Shown here piece by piece: positions 8,001 through 15,900 of a DNA stretch of 20,639 nt (position 1 is the stretch's first letter; the number at the start of each line of letters is the position of its first letter). Source of the stretch: Phallusia fumigata (Eukaryota > Chordata > Ascidiacea > Phlebobranchia > Ascidiidae); the NCBI GenBank assembly GCA_008931825.1, contig QXVZ01034033.1, forward strand, positions 1 to 20,639, written 5' to 3'. The translations under genes and the position numbers were made by a program. The notes under the pieces were generated by a model. It made no database searches. It was not told where the DNA came from and saw nothing but the letters and a program-made list of their open reading frames with translations.

Positions 8001-9777
8001 AGCAGAAGTTTAGAAATGCGTTCCCTCGCTATATATCTTGTTCTTACTGTACCCCAAAAAAATGGCAAAAAGTTGGTGCATAAACCAAAAACAAAATTGG
8101 GATTTTGTCAAAATTAGGTCAAAGACTTAGTTAAGCAAATCCGATTATTAACCTATGTTCATAAACGTATCCTTATTGTAAGGATATCAACGAATATTTT
8201 TTTTTATCGCATTCACGTCACAGTTTTCACAAGGACAAAATTAATCACTGTTTCGACCTGTAAGGTCTCATCAATGCAGCTGGTGACAGGACATTGGCCG
8301 TTTAGGCTAGTGTAGCAAAATTACGGCACCTTTACAGGTCGAAACAGTGTGCACTGTCTGCAGCTCACAAATCTCTGCTGTGATACAAAATTAATCAGTT
8401 TTGCGTTTCTTTCATGACCCTTATGCTGGCTGTGAATAGGTCGAGCGGCTTTGTCATTTGACCAAGTCTTTGCTTTATGTTGACAGCTGAAGGGGAAGCG
8501 ACGCCATGTTGAAAACTCGTCACCCAGCCCGATCGAGTGTTACAACGATACAGCTTTAAGGGGTTGGTTAAACGAAGATGACGTCAGAACTGCTCTACAC
8601 ATTAAAGCAAATCTGCCACCGTGGGATTTATGCAAGTTAGTGTGTCTGCTTGTGTTATAACTGCCAACATGGCTGAGTCGTTAGCGCGAATGCCTTGTGT
8701 ACACAAAGTTATGGGTTCTAATCCCTTCTCGGTCGCTTGTGTTTCCCTGAGCAAGAAACTTAAGCGGCATTGCTCCAACCCAGAGGAACCCGATGGGTTG
8801 ACCAGAATTGAAGTCACCAACTTTCAAAAATTGAAAAAATTAGATTAAAAATGGTGCAACGGAACTGCAATGAGACAGGTAACTTGACGGCGGACTCATT
8901 ATGAGCATATAACGCATTCAGGCGTTGTTCCGCCCACCGATGATACAAATAAAAAATCGAATTGAGAAATTTAAATTTTTCAGTGGGGCAATCAACTACA
9001 CGAAGCTGTACATGGACATGGCGCCACAATATCACAAACTGCTGAAACACGAAAACTTTAGAATTCTTCTGTACAACGGTGACACCGACATGGTTTGTAA
9101 CTTCCTGGGTGATCAGTGGTTTGCCCAAGGTCTGAAACAAACTCCGAAAAGATCCCACTCACCGTGGTATGTCGGCGGTCAGGTCGCAGGATTTGCTAGG
9201 GTTTGGGATAGGATCAGCTTTACTACTATCAGGGTAAGTTTAAAGGTAAACCATTGGAAATTATATGTTTAAAAGGCGTTGGGGAAAATTAGATAAGCAT
9301 TCGAAAAGAAGGAGATGTTTTTGAAAAGTTTTGAATTATGTTATATTTGTTCCAACAACATTTAAAAGAGATGTCGCAATATATTGAAGCGTGTTTTCCA
9401 TTTTTTATTCGGCATTTTTAGTAAAGGCATGTTTAAAGAATGGTATGAAAACAAATACAAGAGCAAACTTTAAGGGGCAAAATGCTAATCATGAGGCGTA
9501 AAACTTCGCCATGAAGGTTTTTTTTATTTTATTTGTTTAAAAAATACATTTTTGCAATCCCATGCACTAATTTGAATCTTCCAGTTTCATAACACTTTTT
9601 TAGCATTTTAGAATCAAGTTGTTCTCTAAGTTTTTTTGGACTTATTTGGGCTTCTGCTCAATAGTCTAATTTTATGTATTTATCTTATAGGGCGCCGGTC
9701 ATTTAGTTCCTCAGTGGAGACCGGCCTATGCGTTTGCAATGTTTGAAAAATTCATCAACAATCAACCTTTTAATTGA
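5046..9777 (+). CDS. ctsa-like: Lysosomal protective protein / cathepsin A-like serine carboxypeptidase (peptidase S10), complete
   Basis: Ten exons: 5046-5209, 5704-5815, 6077-6214, 6345-6503, 6609-6700 (a second copy at 6859-6950 is an assembly duplicate), 7210-7306, 7809-7979, 8487-8635, 8984-9233 and 9691-9777. They total 1419 nt, 472 residues, close to the family's usual length of about 450-480. The start gives a hydrophobic signal peptide ending in an A-D-A cleavage site near residue 18, followed by the family motifs LPGL and QYSGYL. The oxyanion motif [10 protein letters not shown] is at residues 71-80, Glu87 lies in TENGP, and the triad is Ser168 (GESYGG), Asp396 (NGDTD) and His448 (GAGHLVP). 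Paired cysteines (YCCNG, ENC, NC) match cathepsin A. Sequons include NSS, NDT and NYT. Exon 8 is 39 nt longer than in the upstream paralogue and encodes a basic KGKRR stretch, a plausible processing site in the excision-peptide region. All nine intron phases (2,0,0,0,2,0,0,2,0) match gene 1. Predicted active lysosomal carboxypeptidase. Exons 7-10 use visibly more G/C-ending codons than gene 1. Confidence 0.95.
6486..6984 (+). repeat. Unmerged assembly overlap around N6735 (duplicates gene 2 exon 5)
   Basis: Positions 6486-6734 and 6736-6984 are near-identical at an offset of 250, separated by a single N. They differ at a few bases (for example AACCTTATAAAC versus AATCTTGTAAAC), as expected for two haplotypes. 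The copies contain exon 5 at 6609-6700 and 6859-6950, identical in coding sequence. Two in-frame copies would duplicate a conserved 30-residue block (phase 0 in, phase 2 out, so the frame would also break). Only one is real. Confidence 0.9.
7339..7369. repeat. Perfect 10-bp hairpin in gene 2 intron 6
   Basis: AACTGAGCAT (7339-7348) and ATGCTCAGTT (7360-7369) are exact reverse complements with an 11-nt loop. They lie 32 nt after the exon 6 donor. No T-run or other context suggests a function. It may be a remnant of an inverted-repeat element, or could influence donor accessibility. The rest of this 502-nt intron (7307-7808) shows nothing I recognise. Confidence 0.6.
8246..8281 (-). ncRNA. Degenerate hammerhead ribozyme, 5' half (stem I strand, core, stem II, GAAA)
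   Basis: On the minus strand the order is AGCTGCA (stem I 5' strand, 8281-8275), TTGATGA (8274-8268), hairpin GACCT-TAC-AGGTC (8267-8255), GAAA (8254-8251) and CAGTG (8250-8246). This is the hammerhead core CUGANGA / stem II / GAAA with no extra bases. The one core deviation is C3 changed to U. No 3' strand with a cleavage site follows; the element ends here. Self-cleavage is therefore not expected from this half alone. Confidence 0.5.
8331..8365 (+). ncRNA. Hammerhead ribozyme, 3' half (stem II end, GAAA, stem III hairpin, cleavage site, stem I strand)
   Basis: On the + strand: AGGTC, GAAA (8341-8344), CAGTG-TG-CACTG (8345-8356, stem III with a 2-nt loop), then U8357 pairing A8344, C8358 as the cleavage-site base (GUC triplet), then TGCAGCT (8359-8365). 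TGCAGCT is the exact complement of the stem I 5' strand of the other half. This is the layout of a short-stem-III type-I hammerhead. The CUGANGA part is missing upstream on this strand, so it is incomplete. Confidence 0.5.
8662..8952 (+). mobile_element. Composite tRNA-derived SINE, copy B (gene 2 intron 8)
   Basis: Box A-like GGCTGAGTCGTTAGCGC at 8671 and box B GGGTTCTAATCCC at 8713-8725 are spaced as in a tRNA. They are followed by the same core as copy A (TCGCTTGTGTTTCCC, GCATTGCTCCAACCC, GATGGGTTGACC), an A-rich linker, and a 3' module with terminal stem GGCGGA (8889-8894) / TCCGCC (8929-8934). The element begins about 25 nt after exon 8 and ends about 30 nt before exon 9, so it makes up most of this 348-nt intron. 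Confidence 0.85.
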
Positions 9778-10159
9778 CGTCGTTTATGACGTCAAAGCAA
9801 CAAACAAGTCAATGTGTCATTGTTATTTTCATTTCAGCAAAGTTGATTCTTCAGCAGGTAAAACCTTATTCGTTTGATTTATATCAAAAAATCACAAGAA
9901 GTCAATTGAAAACTTAATATATGCAATAGTTAAATGCCAAAAACTATGTCATTAGGGTCAAAACAATAATGTTAGCTATGTATTTACGCAACTAAATGAA
10001 TTACATTTTGATATTTCGTTTGTGTTTTAGAACATACGTCTTTGTTAAGTTTGATTGTTTTATGTCATGATGTATTGCAAAATGCGTGTGTCTGCTAAAA
10101 ACATTCCAAATGTCTGCTGCTTATTTTTTGTCAGTCCGAATTTGAAACAGGCCAATTAA
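9778..10159 (+). other. Downstream flank of gene 2, probable 3' UTR
   Basis: AT-rich sequence after the TGA. No AATAAA occurs close to the stop. The first candidate signals are ATTAAA at 10155-10160 and AATAAA at 10626-10631. TGACGTCG and TGACGTCA-like words occur at 9775-9800. I cannot place the 3' end from sequence alone. Confidence 0.4.
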
Positions 10160-10515
10160 ATATCTGTGCAATCTTCTGTTTTCAAGATTTTCGTCTGTAC
10201 TTTTTCCTGTTAGTTCAACAATCTATTTTCTGTACTTAGTTCAAGGTTGTATTGCCATTGTCTTTGTTTATATGTCAGTCATTCGTTTGCTATGGACAAC
10301 AATCTTTGTCAGATTCTGTTGGTTGATTTTCTGTTCACTATATTGTTTGTCCGTACAACAATTTTTGCCTGAACTTTCAGTTCTGTTTTCTTTAACAGCT
10401 TTCCTAATTGTTCATTTGTCTGTACTAAATTTTCTATTTGTTGTTTCTGTAACGTGTATGTTTGTCTGCCATTTTTCATATATTTCTGTATCATCTGCCG
10501 TTCTGTGCATTTAAA
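10160..10515 (+). repeat. TTCTGT/GTCTGT-rich, T-rich degenerate repeat tract
   Basis: About a dozen or more copies of YTCTGT, GTCTGT or close variants are spread irregularly over 350 nt (for example 10174, 10194, 10228, 10315, 10329, 10381, 10409, 10445, 10484, 10501). The word TAGTTCAA also recurs at 10211 and 10238. The strand is strongly T-rich. Long open frames in it are a by-product of this composition and resemble no protein I know. Confidence 0.55.
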
Positions 10516-10594
10516 CACAAAAACACACTATTTGAGATATCGCTTTGTTTAAACATTTTCCTTTGCAATCATTCTGTTTCAAACTTGTGCAATA

Positions 10595-10735
10595 CCCTTG
10601 CCCGAATTGGGGTGAGTTGTCATGCAATAAACATCTTATTATCATACATCATGGCCCGGGGTTCACAAGAGGGAGACAGCAGGTTCATTGTTCCACGACC
10701 CGAGTGGTACGGATGGTCCCATGTCCGAGAGTAAA
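10595..10735. other. GC-richer segment in the intergenic region, possible unclassified repeat
   Basis: The segment from CCCTTGCCCGAATTGG to CATGTCCGAG is much richer in G+C than its flanks, with CCCGGGG and CACGACCCGAG. It includes an AATAAA at 10626. Such sharp compositional islands in an AT-rich genome are often repeat copies, but no second copy exists in this window. Confidence 0.3.
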
Positions 10736-11068
10736 ATATTAATTAGCCACAACTCATATTTTTATTCTTAAAAAGGAAGGTACTAGCTAATACGTGTGCA
10801 ACAGCGGTTGTTTTACGTAGAAATGTTTTACATACAAGAGCTGGCTTGTATCTTCCTATTAAGACCATTTAAAACCGCAAATACTAAGCATTTGAGCGTA
10901 TTTTGAGGCAAACCTGGCTTTTATACCAAGGTGTCGAAAGTCGTGGATTTTCGCTGCTGGGACAAAGTAAGTAATATTCTTTTTTGGCGCAAGGTTTAAG
11001 CAATTTTCCTCCAATTCAAAACACACTTGTGTTTCTGATTTTAAATTTTTTGTAGCGCCATGAGCGTG

Positions 11069-11076
11069 TGACGTCA
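11069..11076. promoter_or_regulatory. Perfect CRE palindrome TGACGTCA
   Basis: An exact cAMP-response-element-type octamer about 1.9 kb upstream of the ABC transporter start. A half-related CACGTCAC copy lies near 11955. The same word also occurs by chance inside gene 2 exon 8 and just after the gene 2 stop, so binding in vivo is uncertain. Confidence 0.25.
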
Positions 11077-12154
11077 CAACCTGGCGTGTGTCACGCTAAG
11101 CTAAATAGAAATCATGAAGTTTTGGGCCGGTTCCAAGTCGTGTGGCGTAAAAAAGCTTTTTACTTTTGGTAAAGCGACCTTGATGAACTTGAAACCGAAA
11201 TTTTGTATCTAATTATGAGGTCATAAACAATAGCTTCACATTGTGCGCATAGCTAAACCCCTCGAAAAACTTACGCCAACTTTACTGCGCTTCTAAATTT
11301 GGCTGCGTTTTGGCAAAGCAGACTTGTGGAAGCAACTGCAAATATTGATAGAACTGTGAGTTATCTCTCCGCCGTTTTTACCGGTAGAAGCTACTTTCTC
11401 CCAAAGCCGGTAATAACGTAACTTTATTCCGAATATGCCCGGGCTGTTTATTCTTTTACGATGCACCCGGTGTTGAAGAGAATGACGAAATCCCAACACT
11501 AAAATCAATGTTTGTTTCAACACAATGTTTGACTTCGGGGTTCAGTGTTTAACCGAACAACGCGACGACTATGACATCACACAGGGCGGGGGTCAAAATC
11601 AAGCAAAAAACGTCTTGATGTACTCAATAAAAATTACGAAATACAAAAACAAAACTTTACATGTCCGAAACACAACGATTTTAATTTAATTGCTTTTGCA
11701 AAGACATGGGGTAAAAAGTATTGTGAAGCGATTCTGGGTAATGCGGTACTTTTTTTAATTTTTTTCGTTGGTTTTAACTGGGTAAAAAAAATTTTTGTAT
11801 TTTGCGAATTGTCCATCACTCGCAGTAATTATTTCAGGGTGTTGAGAAAAAATCCCTTTTTGCTGCTAAAAGTATTTCATACTAACTAGATGACCTAATG
11901 CCGTTCCAAATGTCCATCACTGCGCGACAAGCATTGCGCCACAATAGTCAAGTGTCACGTCACAAACCTGACAAACAAGCCCGAACCCAGCTAAATGCTT
12001 CGCTCCAGAGGTTAATCATCAACGTATGATGCAAGGTTCGTTCCACACTGGGTCAACCCGAAGCTATATATGAGGCTCACGAGCTCAAAAAGCTTTCATT
12101 TTAACGTGTTAACGGTAGTGGATGCAGCCTACAGGTAGGAAGAGATAGCGGGCA

Positions 12155-12240
12155 GGGTTGAAGGGTTGCAGGTAGCGTTAGTCTGCAGAGTCTTGGTGGG
12201 GATATAGCAGAGCTAGAGGGGTGAAGGGTTCAAGGTTAAA
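12155..12240. repeat. Purine-rich segment with repeated GAAGGGTT words
   Basis: TTGAAGGGTTGCAGG and GTGAAGGGTTCAAGG recur about 65 nt apart within a G/A-rich stretch that contrasts with the AT-rich flanks. No function is recognised. Confidence 0.35.
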
Positions 12241-12276
12241 AGGCAAGGTGGAGAAGGTCTTTTTGTGAGCCGGGAA

Positions 12277-12302
12277 TGCAGTGCAGTGCAGTGCAGTTGC
12301 AG
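12277..12302. repeat. Pentanucleotide microsatellite (TGCAG)4 plus a fifth imperfect unit
   Basis: Four exact TGCAG units at 12277-12296, then an inserted T and a fifth TGCAG. It is a short tandem repeat that could vary in length between individuals. Confidence 0.85.
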
Positions 12303-12881
12303 AGATGAAGATGTGAGCTCTACGCTGTTTTCGGTTGGAAAGTGTTTTAGTGCCTTTTGAGCTTGCAGCAATTTTGGAGGATCTGTGCGTTGATGAGAAT
12401 TTTTTTACTTGCAAATAAAATTATTCAAAATAATATTTCGTACAAAAAGTTAAATTATCATAAGTTAATCGCTCTACTATTTGTAACGCAGCTACCAAAA
12501 AATCTTGCTCCCCGTATGGCATCAGTTGCAAAATTTAGAATGATATCTGTATAAATTGCAAACCGACAGTTAGAGTTTAGTTAATTTTGCTAATTTTAAA
12601 CTTATTTTCACGGAAGCAATCTTTAAATTATTTACTTTTACCCGAAAAACTAAATTATGTTCCAGATGCTAATTTTAACTGCAAACAACACATGAAAAAA
12701 TGTTTTGTTTTTTAAGTTCCGTCGTTTCGCTGCGTTTTTTTGCAATCAGTTAATAGCTGTCATTTATTTTCCTTGGGGCATATACCTTATTTGTTTACTG
12801 CACAGTGTACAAACCACGTTTATCACCAGAAAGGCACAAGTTATTCAATACCGAAAAAACTGTTTATTTGCATAATTCTCC

Positions 12882-12966
12882 GTTTATATTTCCAGCAAAA
12901 TCGAAAGTGCTTCTGAATTCTGACTAGCTATAAGCATCACAATAATCCGGTTATCTTTTTGGAGTC
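12882..12966 (+). promoter_or_regulatory. Splice acceptor and 5' leader of the ABC transporter
   Basis: A pyrimidine-rich tract ending TTTATATTTCCAG (AG 12894-12895) precedes a 71-nt leader without any ATG and with stop codons before ATG 12967. The acceptor is either the end of an intron after a non-coding exon or a spliced-leader trans-splice site. The sequence cannot tell which. Confidence 0.55.
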
Positions 12967-15900
12967 ATGAGCGAGGGCATGAAAGACGGTTACGCGGTAA
13001 AGGATAACAAAGATACCAACGGAGTCGTAGGAATGAAATTCAACAAGGTCCAAGATGGAGAAGACAGCGTTTACGTTAACGTGACGAACGGAAAGTAAGT
13101 GAAAATTCAAATATTGCGTAAACCATGCTTTATTTTTCTCTGTCGCTATTAGGTTTGTCTTAATTAGTTGGTTTACATTTAACATTTGGTTCTCCAAACA
13201 AGCTCAGACTTTGCCCTGGTGGTTGTTTGTAATTTTATTTGTTTTGTTAGTATTTGTGCAAAAATGCAACATTTATTCACTGATTTTTGGTGTTAATATG
13301 TCGCTTTTATTAATCCAACTTTGAAATGATGTAAATGCTATTTCATTGTGCAGTTTTAAATGTTTTATTCGCCAAAATTATTTTTCAACATCTTCTACTT
13401 CTGTGTTTTGCGGGAAATCCCCCAAATGGTCACGTGACAAAACTTTCGTGTTCTAGAACTGTTCCGGCTTCCTCCGCTTCCGGATCGAGCGTTTCAGACG
13501 ACGAGGAGAAGAAGAAAGAACCGGAGCCAGCTTTGGATTATTATCAAATCGTGAGTTGTTTGAATTTTTTCTTAGATCGTCATGTACTGCTTGTAATATG
13601 TTTCCATTCTTGATGTTTTGTATTGTTAGTCTGGATAATTTTAGGTGTAATGCCATATATATATTTTTTTGCTAAGAAAGAGGTCTTTAGGATTTTAATG
13701 GTGGGATTTAAACACGTGTAATAAATGCCCATAAATAAGGTAACAAACTGCTTGTCCATCTTGTCACTTCAAGATTTCAACATATGCTAGATGCTAGTTA
13801 TAGACATCTCCCTATTGTTCTTCCTTTAGTTCCGTTATGCTGACACATGGGATTATGTTCTTCTTTTTGTGGGAACATTTTGTGCTATTGGGCATGGAGC
13901 CTCGTTGCCCATCATGTTTATATTCTTTGGTGATATGACCGGTTCTTTTGTTGATTATGGAACTTACGCACCATGTAACTTTACTTATCAAACCTGTGTT
14001 GACATGGGTTATGTGGACCCCAATATCACCGATGAAACGTAAGTGTATTTTATTATTTCAACCCATTTTTTGTCTTTTTTGCATGTGATATATGTTCTGT
14101 TATGATTGACTTTTTATCTCACTTTTTTGAGGAAGTAAAGTTTACTTGCGATTTTGACATGGACATAAACCTAAATTGTTGATGTGTTAACATCATAAAA
14201 TCAGAAATATTTTTTGTTGGTCGCTTTATAAAATAGATGTGCACCCATGGGAAAGGATGGCAATGCAGTATATTGGTATGGTGCGTATGGAGCAAAAATC
14301 ATCACTAGCTACAGTATGGTGGTATGGCACTCGCACTGCGACATCCTGCCATCTTGGCCATGGGTTAGATTAGGGGTGGGGAACCTCAGGCCCGCTTGAC
14401 TATTTAATCATAATTTTGTAATGTATACAACATAGCCCCAATAGATGACTTTGCCATTATTCTGTAATGTTGTGCAATTCATGTGGTCCACAGTATACCA
14501 TAGGCTCCCCTATAGCTAGTGATAAAAGGTAGTGGTAATATAAATGAGTTATCTTGTTGTGACATTTAAATTTCTAAAATACCTTGCTTTTTACAATTTA
14601 CTGCAACAGTGGATACAAAATTTTGTTTTTTAGCGCATTTTATCAAAGTTTATCAGGCTCTGAAGATCTAAACAGTGAAATGGCTCAGTTTTCTCTCTAC
14701 TATGTGTATATTGCCGTAGCGGTATTGGTTTTGGCATCAGTGCAGGTAAAAAAAATATACTATAGGGTACATCTAAGTTTGAGCACATATGTTTCATAAA
14801 AAACTAATAGTTGAGTTGAATTAAACTAAGAATCATGCTTTTATTTGGTGTTATATTATTTGCTGCATTTTTATTTTTATCTGTCTTAAACAGGCTTACT
14901 TTGTATAAAATAATGTGACTCAAACCGTTTACAAAATCACAATACAATGTTTGGTTTTTATCACACTATGTCCCATAACGCAACAAAAAATATAAAATTC
15001 CCAGTTTTATGGTTTTGGTGTCCACTATAACCTTTCTATTTTACATTTCGTACCAGATTGCATGCTACATGCTGCAGGCAGTTCGACAAGTTAACCGAAT
15101 TCGACTTGAGTTCTTTCGCAGCATTTTGAGACAAGACATCTCATTTTTTGACCTGAATTCTGCCGGAGAACTGAACACAAGACTCGCTGAGTGGGTTGAA
15201 ATTTGAGCACTGTTGTTTGCATTTGCAAAATACAGTGGCTCAGGGGTTTAAAGTTCACGTCATAGTTTCATAAATATTAACTTGCTGTAGTCACATCCAA
15301 AAAAAGACATTGCTTGACAGGAGTGACTGCTGATATAACACTTGACTTGACAAAAATGTTGGACTTTTAGTTTGTGTTTTTCTGCTTTGAACCATTCATT
15401 GCCTAATCACAAAATCCAACCCAAATTTTAGGGAAAGGTTTATTTTAATCAATTAAAAACATAACTGCCAGAGAACTTAAATACATTGTAATGCAAAAAG
15501 TTGCATTTGCTATGTGCTCTCTGGCAGGTTTGTTTTGAAATTAAGTTACTTTCCAAGTGTGTGTCTTGTGACCCTATTATTTTTTTTTATTTTGATTATA
15601 GCGATGTGACAAAAATCCAAGCTGGCATCAGCGACAAAGTATCGGTGTCGCTGCAGATGGTGGCAAGAGCAGTATCAGGGCTTGTCATTGGTTTTGTGTA
15701 CGGTTGGAAGCTCGCTTTGGTGATTCTTGCTGTGTCGCCATTACTCGGCATTTCAGCTAGCATTATGTTCAAAGTAAGTGTGTTTAAAATGTTTTTAGCC
15801 GCATTCTACTTTTATATTATTTTTTCAATTAATTTTATAACACTGTAGTGTTAAAATGTGCAAACTTGCATTTTAGAAAATTAGAAATCCTTTTTTTATA

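Larger units (their letters stand above)
8235..8397. mobile_element. 137-bp insert flanked by 13-bp target-site duplication, carrying inverted hammerhead-ribozyme halves
   Basis: ACAAAATTAATCA occurs at 8235-8247 and 8385-8397 as a perfect direct repeat bounding a 137-bp insert (8248-8384) in gene 2 intron 7. The insert has near-perfect inverted arms (8246-8267 and 8330-8349, differing by one extra T). Each arm resembles part of a hammerhead ribozyme. Penelope-like retroelements and retrozyme-type elements are known to carry such ribozymes and to leave variable target-site duplications, so this is plausibly a short non-autonomous relic of that kind. The family assignment is inference. Confidence 0.65.
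10740..12895. other. Intergenic region upstream of the ABC transporter, no gene recognised
   Basis: No convincing exon chain, tRNA or long ORF is seen on either strand. Recurrent words include two related segments, GTGTGACGTCACAACCTG (11067) and GTGTCACGTCACAAACCTG (about 11953), each followed within about 30 nt by AGCTAAAT, and GTCCATCACT at about 11811 and 11909. These suggest an old repeat or shared regulatory words. It probably includes the promoter of the ABC gene. Confidence 0.45.

Noticed and set aside
8246..8365. A complete, active hammerhead ribozyme on one strand
   Set aside because: No single strand holds all parts. The minus-strand half has C3 changed to U and no cleavage site; the plus-strand half lacks CUGANGA. 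A type III folding across the insert fails at stem I.
8671..8725. A functional tRNA gene at the boxes A and B of SINE copy B
   Set aside because: The acceptor and anticodon stems do not close, and the same head occurs in copy A fused to the SINE core.
10272..10514. An 80-codon hydrophobic ORF as a small membrane protein
   Set aside because: It lies wholly inside the T-rich TTCTGT tract, where Phe/Leu/Val/Cys-rich frames arise from composition alone.
11067..12000. An LTR retrotransposon bounded by the two ACGTCACAA blocks
   Set aside because: The similarity is short, there are no TG..CA ends, primer-binding site or coding remnants between them.
12035..12070. A further SINE core fragment (CACTGGGTCAACCCG)
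   Set aside because: Only about 12 bases resemble the SINE core in reverse, with no collinear extension.
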